From: Hyphomicrobiales bacterium
GTDB taxonomy: Bacteria > Pseudomonadota > Alphaproteobacteria > Rhizobiales > Rhizobiaceae
NCBI GenBank assembly: GCA_900469615.1
Contig: UBYA01000002.1
Coordinates: forward strand, 62,001-126,000
DNA: 64,000 bases
Direction: 5' to 3'
Shown: one piece after another, positions 51,875 to 61,241 of the stretch
Layout: each line of letters begins with the position of its first letter
How positions within the stretch are numbered: position 1 is the stretch's first letter
Notes under the pieces: generated by a model
Told to the model about the DNA's origin: nothing
The model's input: the letters and a program-made list of their open reading frames with translations, nothing else
Databases searched by the model: none
Made by a program: the position numbers and the translations under genes

Positions 51875-53110
51875 TTACTTACTTTGAAGAATTTTGCTCA
51901 GTGCATCCACGGCAGCCTGGGTCGACATGGAAGGGTCGGTCCAGAATTGCGTCGCAAGGTCGGTCATCTGCCCGTTCAGATCGCCGGGAAGAGCGTCGTA
52001 GGATGCCGATACGGCCGCCGCCGGATCACCGAGCAGTTTGACGCCCTTCGCGGCGCAGGCGTCGAGCGTGCTGGTATCGACGTCGGAGCGGGACGGTACG
52101 GAGCCCTTGACGGCCGCGATCTTGGCTTCGACCTTCGGATCCATGATCGTTTCCGCGAGCATCGTCTGCCCCTTGATGCGATCCGCATCCGTGTTGACGG
52201 GGAAGGCGAAGATATCGACGATCACGGCATAGGCGGGCTTTTCTCCCGGTGCGAGAAAGCAGCCGAAATCCTTGCCGGCGACCTGACCGGCCGCGAGGAA
52301 TTCCCCGCGCGCCCAATCGCCCATGAACTGCATGCCGGCCTTGCCCGTTATCACCAGGTTGGTGCTGTCGTTCCACGAGCGGCCCGGGCTTGCCGGATCG
52401 GTATAGGTTGAAACCTTGCGGTAAAGTTCGAACGCCTTCGAGAGGATAGGCGATTTCATGGCCTCCGGATCGCGCTTGATGAAGAGTTGGTTCCAGTATT
52501 CCGGACCACCGAGGGCAATGATCATGTCTGTGAGGATGGACACTTCCTGCCACGGCTCCCCGCCCACGGCAAAGGCCGTATAGCCGGCCTCCTTGAGCTT
52601 GTCCGCGGCGGCGAACATCTCGTCAAGGTTCTTGGGTTCCCCGAGCGCCAGCTTGTCGAAGAGAGGCTTGGAATACCAGATCCAGTTATCGGCATGGATG
52701 CCGACGGGCAGGCCGACGAGGTGGTTGTCGACGCTCAGCTTGTTCCAGACGATTGGCGGCATCACCTTCTGCCACCCGCCGGCGGCGGCGAGATCGTCGA
52801 AGTTGCGCAGCTGTCCGGACGTGGCGAGGTCGCGCATGGCAGCGCTTGGCGTCATGAGTACGGCCGAAGGCGGCTCGCCGCCGGCAATACGGCTCGTCGC
52901 AGCCGCAACAGCGGAATCGAAATCGGCCGCCGGGCTGTCGATCCATTTGCCGCCGCGTGCCTTGTAGGCATCCGCAATGGCGTTCATGGCCTTGGATTCG
53001 CTGGCGCTCGTCCAGTATTGCAGCACGTCGACAGTCTGAGCAAAAGCGGAAGTCGACGCCGCAAACAAGCCGAGAAAAGCGACTGAGGAAGTTAAGTGCC
53101 TGAGTGTCAT
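51875..53110 (-). CDS. Family 1 sugar-binding protein of the CUT1 transporter
   Basis: 411 aa. Signal peptide about 1-24 (ASTSAFAQ). The mature part begins VDVLQYWTSASESKAMNAIA and has VGLPVGIHADNWIWYSKPLF and AGMQFMGDWARGEF, typical of glucose/oligosaccharide-binding proteins of rhizobia. With the GH3 gene upstream, a beta-glucoside or its monosaccharide product is the likely ligand. Confidence 0.9.
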   Translation of the reverse strand: MTLRHLTSSVAFLGLFAASTSAFAQTVDVLQYWTSASESKAMNAIADAYKARGGKWIDSPAADFDSAVAAATSRIAGGEPPSAVLMTPSAAMRDLATSGQLRNFDDLAAAGGWQKVMPPIVWNKLSVDNHLVGLPVGIHADNWIWYSKPLFDKLALGEPKNLDEMFAAADKLKEAGYTAFAVGGEPWQEVSILTDMIIALGGPEYWNQLFIKRDPEAMKSPILSKAFELYRKVSTYTDPASPGRSWNDSTNLVITGKAGMQFMGDWARGEFLAAGQVAGKDFGCFLAPGEKPAYAVIVDIFAFPVNTDADRIKGQTMLAETIMDPKVEAKIAAVKGSVPSRSDVDTSTLDACAAKGVKLLGDPAAAVSASYDALPGDLNGQMTDLATQFWTDPSMSTQAAVDALSKILQSK

Positions 53111-53153
53111 ATCAATCCCCTCCCTTTGGAGCTCCCTTATTCTTGATCTTGTT

Positions 53154-53182
53154 GCGAAGCGCCGGGACGGCCGGCGCTTCGC
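53154..53182 (-). other. Perfect 12-bp hairpin between the GH3 and binding-protein genes
   Basis: GCGAAGCGCCGG and CCGGCGCTTCGC pair perfectly with a 5-base loop, four bases beyond the GH3 stop codon. There is no T-run after it on the minus strand, so an mRNA-end or attenuator role is as likely as termination. Confidence 0.55.
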
Positions 53183-53186
53183 GATG

Positions 53187-55559
53187 TCATGCGGCCTTGC
53201 CGACGACCACGCCCATGTCCCTGTTCACGCCGTCGAGGAAGTCGGCCATGTCCTTCTTCGAGATCTTGTCGCCGGCGACCCAGGCGACGGTGTTGTAGAT
53301 TCCGAGGAAGGAGCCGCCGCAATATTCCAGCATCTTCTCCGTTTCCTCGTCATCGAGGCCGAGCTGCTTCTGCAGGAATTCGCCAAAGCGTTTGCGGGCG
53401 AATTCCTGCTCCAGCACCATGAAGGGCTGGCTCTCGACATTGAGGATGCTCAGCGGCAGGGCCGGCGCCTTTACCTCGATCGTCGTTTCGAGGCGAATGT
53501 CGCGGGAAGACGCCCCGACCTCGATCATCAGCTTGCCGGCGTCCAGCAGCCACTGCCGGTAATCGGGATCGTAGTAGCGAAGGTCGCGTGCCTCCAGCGT
53601 GACGACGACCCGCCTGGTTTCGCCGGGCTGCAATTCGATCTTGGAAAAGCCCTTCAACTCGCGAATCGGCCGGATCAGGCGCGGTGCGTGGGGCCGGGCA
53701 TAGATCTGGGCGATTTCCTTGCCGGCGACGCTGCCGGTGTTCTTGACGTCGAACGAAACCTGGAACGTGCTCGATGCATCTATCGTCGCGACATCGACCG
53801 TGACATTCGCGTATTCGAACGTCGTATAGCTGAGGCCGAAACCGAAGGGGAAAAGCGGAGCGAGCTTGCGCTTGTCGTAGGAACGATAGCCGACGTGAAT
53901 GCCCTCGCTGTAGATATGCCGGTTGTTTTCGCCCGGGTAGGAGAGGAAACCGGGGGTATCCTCGAGCTGTGCCGGGAAAGTGACCGTGAGCTTGCCGCAT
54001 GGATTCTGCTTGCCGAACAAGATCTGCGCCAGGGCATGGCCCGCTCCCTGGCCGCCAAAGAAGGCGGCAAGCACCGCCGGCGTGCGCCCGAGCCAAGGCA
54101 TGACGACCGCATCGGGCGTTGCAAGAATGACGACGAGCTTGTCGTTGCGTGCGGACAGGCGCTCGATAAGGTCGTCCTGACCGTCATGCAGGTTCAGATG
54201 CGTGCGATCCGACCCCTCGCCGTCATAGCCGACTTCGGTGTTGCCGAAAAACAGAACGATATCGGCGGCATCGATCTCGGCGAGGGCCGCCTGTTCACCG
54301 GCGCTGCCAGCGTCGAAATCGGAAACCGCATGGAAGCGGATGTGCGCCCCGGGCGCCATCTTTTGAATCTCGTCGAGCGGGATGTCGACTTCGGTGGGGC
54401 GCGTGGTTGCGCATCCCGACCCCTGGATGACCGGTTCGGTCGCCGCCGCTCCGACAACGGCGATCTTCCGGAGCTTCGCGCCGCTAAGCGGGAGAAGGCC
54501 GTTGTCGTTCTTCAACAGAACGATCGATTCCGCTGCCATGCGCTGCGAGAGGGCATGATGCTTCCTGTAGTCCGCAATCACGTCCGGCCGGATATCGTTC
54601 CTGGCCGTGCGAACCAGCTTGAGCACGCGCAAGCAGGAACGGTTGAGCGTTTCCATCGGCACGCGCCCGGCCCCGACGGCTTCGATCAGTTCCTGCTTGC
54701 GGGCGCCGCTCTCCGGCATGTCGAGGTCGTTGCCCGCATTCAGGGAGGCGGGGCGATCCTTGATGCCGTGCCAGTCGGAAACGACGACGCCGTCATACCC
54801 CCATTCGTCACGCAGGACTTCGGTAAGCAGCCAGTGGTTCTCCGCAGCCTGCACGTCGTTCAGGCGGTTATAGGAACTCATGACCGTCCAGGGATTGGAT
54901 TTGCGGATCGCCCGCTCGAAGCCGGCAAGATAGATTTCGCGAAGCGCGCGCTCTTCGACCACCGAGCTCATGGTGGTGCGCTGGACCTCGGAGTTGTTGC
55001 AGGCGAAATGCTTGAGCGAAGCGCCGATGCCGTTTTCCTGCATGCCGTTGATGACGGCGGCGGCGATCTCACCCGTCACGACGGGGTCTTCCGAGTAGTA
55101 CTCGTAGCTGCGGCCGGCGAGCGGCATACGACGGATATTGATCCCGGGCCCGAGCAGAATGTTGACGCCGAAGGCCTGGCACTCGGCGGCGAGCGCTTCG
55201 CCCAGCTCATGCGCGAGATCGACATCCCACGAGCAGGCGAAGGACGAGCCGTTGGGAAAGCAGGTTGCCGGCCGGGTCGAGCCGAAGGCGCCCTCGACGC
55301 CTCGCGAAAGATCGGCATTGACCACGCCGAGGAACGCGGCAAGCTGGCTGTCGCTGTCCTGCGGCCCGTCGATCTGTTCGATCGAATAGCGCACGCCATA
55401 GGTGCCGTCCGTCATCAGCACTTCCGGGATATTAAGGCGGTAGTTGGCAGGGGTGCGCCAGAGGCCGGAGCCGCTGACCATCGCCACCTTTTCCTCAAGC
55501 GTCATCTGCTCCACGAGCTGAGCGAGTTCCTTGTCGGATATATTCCACGTCATCGGCAT
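53187..55559 (-). CDS. Glycoside hydrolase family 3 beta-glucosidase
   Basis: 790 aa. N-terminal TIM-barrel domain with nucleophile Asp262 in VVVSDWHGIKD and substrate residues in GPGINIRRMPLAGRSYEYYS. A C-terminal alpha/beta sandwich follows (ESIVLLKNDNGLLPL), then a fibronectin III-like domain (PFGFGLSYTTFEYANV onward). No signal peptide, so it should act in the cytoplasm on imported glucosides. GGATGG precedes the start; ATG at 55553 is an alternative. It heads an operon with the CUT1 transporter. Confidence 0.92.
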   Translation of the reverse strand: MPMTWNISDKELAQLVEQMTLEEKVAMVSGSGLWRTPANYRLNIPEVLMTDGTYGVRYSIEQIDGPQDSDSQLAAFLGVVNADLSRGVEGAFGSTRPATCFPNGSSFACSWDVDLAHELGEALAAECQAFGVNILLGPGINIRRMPLAGRSYEYYSEDPVVTGEIAAAVINGMQENGIGASLKHFACNNSEVQRTTMSSVVEERALREIYLAGFERAIRKSNPWTVMSSYNRLNDVQAAENHWLLTEVLRDEWGYDGVVVSDWHGIKDRPASLNAGNDLDMPESGARKQELIEAVGAGRVPMETLNRSCLRVLKLVRTARNDIRPDVIADYRKHHALSQRMAAESIVLLKNDNGLLPLSGAKLRKIAVVGAAATEPVIQGSGCATTRPTEVDIPLDEIQKMAPGAHIRFHAVSDFDAGSAGEQAALAEIDAADIVLFFGNTEVGYDGEGSDRTHLNLHDGQDDLIERLSARNDKLVVILATPDAVVMPWLGRTPAVLAAFFGGQGAGHALAQILFGKQNPCGKLTVTFPAQLEDTPGFLSYPGENNRHIYSEGIHVGYRSYDKRKLAPLFPFGFGLSYTTFEYANVTVDVATIDASSTFQVSFDVKNTGSVAGKEIAQIYARPHAPRLIRPIRELKGFSKIELQPGETRRVVVTLEARDLRYYDPDYRQWLLDAGKLMIEVGASSRDIRLETTIEVKAPALPLSILNVESQPFMVLEQEFARKRFGEFLQKQLGLDDEETEKMLEYCGGSFLGIYNTVAWVAGDKISKKDMADFLDGVNRDMGVVVGKAA

Positions 55560-55745
55560 TCCATCCCATCCTGTCAGGCATTCCGACGGCCTTTGCAGGC
55601 CTCCTCGCCTGTGCGGCATCACCGTCCGCGCCAAAGAATGATGGATTGATGGCATAGGACGCCGGTATCATCTAGCCGCGAAAATTGCTCTGGAACTACG
55701 ACAGTTTTTGATGTTTATTCCTCACCGGAGCGAGGAGGACAGACG

Positions 55746-56789
55746 ATGAACGTTGCCTATTTGAGGACCGAGCAGTGGCAGGAGGTCCGCGACTGCGGGT
55801 TTGAAAATCACGGGCCGACGGCGGGATCTCACTGCCGTCCGTTCGTCCACGGCTATGCCGACGTGCCCTATCACTGGCATCGGGAAATGGAGATACTTTT
55901 CGTTCTCCGGGGCAGCTTCCGTCTGGTGGTCGACGGCCAGACTTGCGAGATGAATCAAGACGATATGATTATCATCAACGCCGACGTCCCGCACAACTCG
56001 ACGTCGATCTCCCGGGAAGCGCTTATCTGCGGAGTGCACCTCGATGCCGGACATTTCGAGCGGCTGGGCCTGCCCGGTTTTGCCTCGCGGCAATATCTCT
56101 GCCGCACCTTTCTGCACAGCCGTTCGTTCATGAACCGCGTCGCGCCGATCAAGGCTCTGATGGCGCGGCTGATCCTCGATCAGACGAACCACCCCGAAGA
56201 GGCAATGGCGCGGCAGACGATCGCCAATCTTCTTGCCTGCTTTATCTATCGCTGGATTCCGTACGAAAAGGCGGACGCCGCCGGTACGCAACTGCGCTCC
56301 GACAGCCGCAATCGGATCCTGAGAATCATGGATACGCTTGGAGACAACGACGAAAATCAGCACCTGAGCGAAATCGCCGAGGCAGAGGGTCTGACCCTCA
56401 GCCACCTTTCACGCCTTTTCAAGCGTCATCTCGGCATCGGTTACCGTGACTATTCCCAAAATCTTCGCCTCGACAGTTCCGCGGACGAGCTGCGCACAAC
56501 GGATCATACGATCAGTGTGATCATGGAGCGGAACGGGTTTGGCAATCCGGCTGTCTTTTACAACAAGTTCCGTGCCCGTTTCGGCTGCAGCCCGGCCGAG
56601 TTCCGCCGCGGCAGCAGGCCGCTTAAACCGCAAAGCATGCTGACGGAAGAGGATGCCGCCGAAGCGCAGCGAATCCTTGCCGCGCATACGGTCAATGTCG
56701 GTAAGGCGGCGGAGCTTGCCGTGGGCCTGACGGCGACCGGAAAGAAGCAGGTCGTATTGAGTGCGCCGCATAATGCCGCCCTGAGCTGA
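55746..56789 (+). CDS. AraC-family transcriptional regulator
   Basis: 347 aa. N-terminal cupin sensor (about 25-120, YHWHREMEILFVLRGSFRLV) and C-terminal AraC double helix-turn-helix (about 190-290, HLSEIAEAEGLTLSHLSRLF and FGNPAVFYNKFRARFGCSPA). GAGGAGGA precedes the ATG. It is divergent from the GH3/CUT1 operon and likely activates it in response to a sugar. A 55-residue C-terminal tail is longer than usual. Confidence 0.9.
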   Translation: MNVAYLRTEQWQEVRDCGFENHGPTAGSHCRPFVHGYADVPYHWHREMEILFVLRGSFRLVVDGQTCEMNQDDMIIINADVPHNSTSISREALICGVHLDAGHFERLGLPGFASRQYLCRTFLHSRSFMNRVAPIKALMARLILDQTNHPEEAMARQTIANLLACFIYRWIPYEKADAAGTQLRSDSRNRILRIMDTLGDNDENQHLSEIAEAEGLTLSHLSRLFKRHLGIGYRDYSQNLRLDSSADELRTTDHTISVIMERNGFGNPAVFYNKFRARFGCSPAEFRRGSRPLKPQSMLTEEDAAEAQRILAAHTVNVGKAAELAVGLTATGKKQVVLSAPHNAALS

Positions 56790-56964
56790 TGCGATGGAAC
56801 ACGTCTTCATGGGAGCATGGGCAGCCGGCCGACGGTAATATGGACGAGCGGGGCGCTGCCGCAAACGCGGGGATGACACTGGATGCAGCCTGACATCGGC
56901 GGCAGGCGATGAAGAGCGCCAGCCTATGTGATCGTTTGTCTCGCGCGGTCGGGCAGAATGCGCC

Positions 56965-58170
56965 TCAGCGGATGAGCGTGAACAGTTCCATCGGATCGGC
57001 AAAACCCTTCAAGTGATGCGTCCCGATCGAGACCGCATCCGTGATCTCGGCTTTTTGGCAGAAGGCGTCGGACAGCAGGAGCGCTTCGCCCCTCTCGCTG
57101 CAGACGCTCTGGATGCGGCTGACGACATTGACGTCGGGGCCGATCAGCGTGAAATCCAGGCGGTTGCCTGAGCCGACATTGCCGTAGCTGACCTCGCCAT
57201 AATGCAGCGCGATACCGACCTTGATGCCGATGCCGTCATATTGGAAGCCATCCGCTTCGTCGAGGATCGTCTTTGCCGCGTTCAGCGCAGCATTGCAGGC
57301 CGCGGCCGCGTCGATGTTCGGGAAGAAGGCGAGAACGGCGTCGCCCATGAATTTCAGCACTTCGCCGCCCTCGCGGCTGATCGCCGGTACGACCTTGTCG
57401 AAATAGGCGTTCAGGAGGCCGAGGACGATGGCGCCGGGCAGCCGGTTGGAGAGTTCGGTAAAGCCGCGCAGGTCGCACAGCAGAAGTGCGGCCTCCATGG
57501 ATTCGATCTCGCCGCGGCGGATATGTCCGGCAAGGATACGGCTCGCCGTCATGGGACCGATATAGGTGTCGAGCAGACTGAGCTCGCATTGCCGCAGAAC
57601 GTGTAGCTCGCAGGTGTTGCGCAGAGCCGGCAGGATCCGCTCGAGTACGTCCTGTTCGACGGGTGTGAAGCCGCCCGGCCGCCGCGTGCCGAAGACGGCG
57701 GTGCTGATCGGCCCGTCGGCATTGCACAGTGGCGCTATCACCAGCTGCACGAGATCGCGGCCGGAGAAGATGTCGATGTGCTGCCAGGGGCCATGCGCGC
57801 TTTCGCCGGGGCCGACGATCAGCGGTTCGCGCATTCCCTGCGCCTTGAGGAGCGGCGTATTGGCGAAAGCCAGGCGCGTGCCGTGTTCCCGGTCGTGTAT
57901 CTCGACCGGTTCGCCCGGCGCCCAGGCGAAGGTGCGGCCGACAAATTCGGGATGCAGCGTCGTCAGATGCAGCGTCAACCGGTCGACAGGCAGCCCGAGC
58001 GCTCGCAGGCGCCGCCCAAGCCCGGAGACGAGGCTTGCCTCATCGAGAGCATGGCATTCGTCGCCTGTCAGCCATTCGATGAGGCTCAGGGCGGCGGTGG
58101 GATTGATCCCGCCGCGCGGCAATCTGGACTTGCGGGTGGCGGTTTCAGGCATGTCGTAGATCAAGGTCAT
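56965..58170 (-). CDS. Class III adenylate/guanylate cyclase
   Basis: 401 aa. The N-terminal region (about 1-190) looks like a GAF-type sensor without clear ligand residues. The cyclase domain (about 215-400) has metal Asp residues in LLCDLRGFTELSN and LKFMGDAVLAFFP, and the substrate/transition-state segment LIGPDVNVVSRIQ. The Lys/Asp choice suggests ATP as substrate. It begins 31 bases after emrB on the same strand, with GGGAGGA upstream, so it is probably the third gene of the efflux operon. 56790-56964 holds no gene. Confidence 0.88.
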   Translation of the reverse strand: MTLIYDMPETATRKSRLPRGGINPTAALSLIEWLTGDECHALDEASLVSGLGRRLRALGLPVDRLTLHLTTLHPEFVGRTFAWAPGEPVEIHDREHGTRLAFANTPLLKAQGMREPLIVGPGESAHGPWQHIDIFSGRDLVQLVIAPLCNADGPISTAVFGTRRPGGFTPVEQDVLERILPALRNTCELHVLRQCELSLLDTYIGPMTASRILAGHIRRGEIESMEAALLLCDLRGFTELSNRLPGAIVLGLLNAYFDKVVPAISREGGEVLKFMGDAVLAFFPNIDAAAACNAALNAAKTILDEADGFQYDGIGIKVGIALHYGEVSYGNVGSGNRLDFTLIGPDVNVVSRIQSVCSERGEALLLSDAFCQKAEITDAVSIGTHHLKGFADPMELFTLIR

Positions 58171-58201
58171 GTCGATGTCCTCCCTTTTTTAGATGCGGCG
58201 C

Positions 58202-59815
58202 TCAATGCGCGCCGCCGCCGGAAAGATGACCGGGTTTCTTGAGAAACAGGCTGGCAAGCAGGGCGACGACGAGTGCGACGCCGAGCAGAAAGAAGGTGTC
58301 GCTGAAGGCCATGATATTGGCTTGTTTGCGCAGGCTGGAGGCGATCACAACGATTGCCTTGTGGGTGGCGAGCGCCTGGTCGCTGATGCCGTGGTTCATG
58401 AAATAATCGGTAAGCCTTGCAACCCGGTCGCGCGTGGCGTCTTCGAACACGGAAACCGAATTAGTGAGAATGTTCGAGTGGAACTGCTCGCGCTTGGCAA
58501 GAAAGGTTTGCAACGCCGCGATGCCGACCGCGCCGCCGAGATTACGCATCATGTTGAAGAGCGCCGAGGCGGAGCCGGCATTTTCCTGCTCGATGCCGGC
58601 GGTGGCGATGGCCGTCAGCGGCGTGAAGGCAAGCGCCTGACCGATGGCGCGCACGATGTTCGGCCAGAAGAGCTGATCGCTGGCATAGTCGCCGGTCATG
58701 TGGACGTTCATGAAGTTCGAGGCGGCAAAGAGCGCGAAGCCGATGACGACCAAAATCCGGGCGTCGACACGCTTCATCAACCGCGGCACCAGCGGGATCA
58801 GGATGAGCTGCGGAATGCCGGTCCAGGCGAGCACCATGCCGATCTGCTCGGAATTATAACCCTGGATGCGTGTCAGATAGATCGGCAGGATGAAGACCGA
58901 GCCGTAGAGGGCGACGCCCATCAGGAAGTTGGCGACGATGCCGAAGCCGAAGTTGCGGCGCACCAGCAGGCGCAGATTGAGGAGCGGGTGGGACGCGCGC
59001 AGTTCGATGACGAGAAAAAGCGTCAGCGAAACGGCGGCGATGACGGACAGGCGCACGATGAAGGGCGAACCGAACCAGTCGTCCTTGTTGCCCTCCTCCA
59101 GCACCGTCTGCAGGGCGGCGAGGCCGATGGCCATGGTGATGATGCCCGCCCAGTCGCCCTTGGCGAGCAGCGACAGGTTCATCGGCGTGCGGTCGAGCGA
59201 TACCCAGAGCATGCCGACCATCAGAATGCCGGGCACGAGATTGACGTAGAAGATATATTCCCAGCCCCAACTTTCGGTGAGATAGCCGCCGATGGTCGGG
59301 CCGATGGCCGGCGCGAAGGTTGCCGAGAGGGCGAAGAGGGCAAGGCCCATCGGTTGCTTGGGTTTCGGCAGCAATGTGATGATGATGGTGAAGGCCATCG
59401 GAATCAGCACGCCGCCGGAAAAGCCCTGGATCGCGCGCAGGATAATCATCTGCTGCAGATTGGCCGCAAAGGCGCAGCCGACCGAAAAGACGAGGAAGAG
59501 AATGGCGTTTGTCAGCAGGTAGATGCGAACCGAAAAGACGCGGGCAAGCCAGGCGCTGAGCGGGATGACCACGATCTCGGCAATCAGGTAGGAAGTCGAT
59601 ATCCAGCCGCCGTCGTCCGTGCCGGCGCCGATGGCGCCCTGGATATCGGCAAGCGAGGCGTTGACGATCTGAATGTTGAGGACGGCCATGAAGGCGCCGA
59701 GCGTGGAGCCGATCACGGCGGTCCACATGCGCAGCGGGCTCATGGCCGGCCGGGCGGCCGCGGCATTCGCGGCTGCGGCCGGATTGTTGTTTGCGGCGAT
59801 CTGAAGAGTGGCCAT
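58202..59815 (-). CDS. emrB: EmrB-type DHA2 multidrug efflux transporter
   Basis: 537 aa, about 14 hydrophobic helices. Family blocks MAVLNIQIVNASLADIQGAI, WISTSYLIAEIVVIPLSAWL and RAIQGFSGGVLIPMAFT identify the DHA2 group of the MFS. It partners the membrane-fusion protein encoded just upstream to pump hydrophobic compounds across both membranes. The 23-residue N-terminal Ala/Asn-rich stretch is not conserved. Confidence 0.92.
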   Translation of the reverse strand: MATLQIAANNNPAAAANAAAARPAMSPLRMWTAVIGSTLGAFMAVLNIQIVNASLADIQGAIGAGTDDGGWISTSYLIAEIVVIPLSAWLARVFSVRIYLLTNAILFLVFSVGCAFAANLQQMIILRAIQGFSGGVLIPMAFTIIITLLPKPKQPMGLALFALSATFAPAIGPTIGGYLTESWGWEYIFYVNLVPGILMVGMLWVSLDRTPMNLSLLAKGDWAGIITMAIGLAALQTVLEEGNKDDWFGSPFIVRLSVIAAVSLTLFLVIELRASHPLLNLRLLVRRNFGFGIVANFLMGVALYGSVFILPIYLTRIQGYNSEQIGMVLAWTGIPQLILIPLVPRLMKRVDARILVVIGFALFAASNFMNVHMTGDYASDQLFWPNIVRAIGQALAFTPLTAIATAGIEQENAGSASALFNMMRNLGGAVGIAALQTFLAKREQFHSNILTNSVSVFEDATRDRVARLTDYFMNHGISDQALATHKAIVVIASSLRKQANIMAFSDTFFLLGVALVVALLASLFLKKPGHLSGGGAH

Positions 59816-59892
59816 GGCGCGTCTCCTTTCGGCCGGAGCCGAAAAAATCTTGTGACGATGTTGTCGCGACGTTCGACGAAGAAGGGCCGGGA

Positions 59893-61104
59893 TCAGCCGG
59901 CGTGGCCGGACGATGCTTCGGCGTTGGCTGCCGAAGTTTGAACGGCCTTGGTATCGATTTCAGGCTCGACCGACATGCCGGAGCGCAGCAGCCCCGCCAG
60001 ATGCTCGTCGTCGATGACGATCTTGACCGGGATGCGCTGGACGATCTTGGTGAAATTGCCGGTCGCGTTGTCGGGCGGGAGCAGCGAGAATTCCAGCCCG
60101 CTTGCCGGCGAGACGCTGTCGACATGGCCCTTGATGGCAACGTCCGGAAAGCTGTCGACCTTGATCTCGACCGATTGGCCGGGGCGCACATAGGTCAGCT
60201 GCGTTTCCTTGAAGTTCGCGACGACGTAGACCGAATGCAGGGGAACGATCGCCATCAGCTGCGTGCCTGCGGTCACGTATTGCCCGACGCGGATCGAGCG
60301 GGCGCCGACCGTGCCGTCGACCGCGGCGACGATATTCGTGTAGGACAGATTGAGCTCCGCCTGCTGGACCGCGGCGGCGGCGCGGTCGCGCTGGGCAGCC
60401 GCCTGATCGCGCTGGGTCTGCAGCACCGGCACCTTGTTCTGAGCGGCGACCAGCGCGGCCTGATCGCGCTCGACGGCAGCCGCCGCCTGCTTGCTGGCCG
60501 ATTGCGTCTCGTCGGCGCGCGATTGGGTGCCGGCACCATTGCTGATCAACCGGGCCTGACGGGCGGCATCGGACCGGGCAAAGTCGAGCGAGGCCTGCGA
60601 GGCTGCGACCGTCGCCTTGGCCTGTCCGATCAATGATTGCTGCAGCATGATCTGCGCGTCGATGTTGGCGATCGCCGCGTCGGCGGCCTTAAGGTCCGCC
60701 TTCGCCTGCGAGAGGGCGGCCTGGAAGTCACGGTCGTCGATGCGGGCGAGCACCTGGCCGGCCTTGACCGTGTCGTTGTCGTTGACCAGCACATCCTTGA
60801 TGTAGCCGGCGACCTTGGGAGCGGGCGCGGTGTAATCGGCCTTCACATAGGCGTCGTCCGTCGATTCGATGAAGCGTCCGACCGTCCAGTAATGATAGCC
60901 GAAATCGGCGCCGAGGGCGACGCAGGCCAGCAGGGCGGCAATGAGGACACCGCGCTTGACGAGCTTTCGGCCCGTCCCGGGAGCGGTGACGGCAGCCGGT
61001 GCCTTCGGCGCATCGGCGGCGGGGGATTTCGCAATCTCGCCAGCCGGAGCGGCATCGGCATGGCTTGCGTTTCTGAACGCCTCGTTGCGGGGTAGTTCGA
61101 CCAT
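59893..61104 (-). CDS. emrA: EmrA-type membrane fusion protein (HlyD family)
   Basis: 403 aa. One N-terminal transmembrane helix (about 50-70), a biotinyl-lipoyl-like region (APKVAGYIKDVLVNDNDTVK), a long alpha-helical hairpin (about 120-245) rich in Ala/Gln, then a second half-motif (VDGTVGARSIRVGQYVTAGT) and beta-barrel. It spans the periplasm between EmrB and an outer-membrane channel. First gene of the emrA-emrB-cyclase operon. Confidence 0.92.
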   Translation of the reverse strand: MVELPRNEAFRNASHADAAPAGEIAKSPAADAPKAPAAVTAPGTGRKLVKRGVLIAALLACVALGADFGYHYWTVGRFIESTDDAYVKADYTAPAPKVAGYIKDVLVNDNDTVKAGQVLARIDDRDFQAALSQAKADLKAADAAIANIDAQIMLQQSLIGQAKATVAASQASLDFARSDAARQARLISNGAGTQSRADETQSASKQAAAAVERDQAALVAAQNKVPVLQTQRDQAAAQRDRAAAAVQQAELNLSYTNIVAAVDGTVGARSIRVGQYVTAGTQLMAIVPLHSVYVVANFKETQLTYVRPGQSVEIKVDSFPDVAIKGHVDSVSPASGLEFSLLPPDNATGNFTKIVQRIPVKIVIDDEHLAGLLRSGMSVEPEIDTKAVQTSAANAEASSGHAG

Positions 61105-61241
61105 CGTCCGTTTCCTCTCGTATCGCTACCCCTTTACGAGGGGCATTTTTAATGCGGTGAAGATGCGTCGGAACGGTCCTTCTGATAATCTCCTCAAATC
61201 TGGAAGCATCATCAACTCACAGTGGATAATCCGAGGGCGAT

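Noticed and set aside
53184..55649. 821-codon open frame on the plus strand
   Set aside because: It is antisense to the GH3 beta-glucosidase, whose domains and active site are clear. Its composition (Arg, Asp, Gly, His-rich) is that of a GC-bias shadow and it has no family motif.
58193..59941. 582-codon open frame on the plus strand
   Set aside because: Antisense shadow of emrB; rich in Asp, Gly, His and Gln with no hydrophobic or catalytic pattern.
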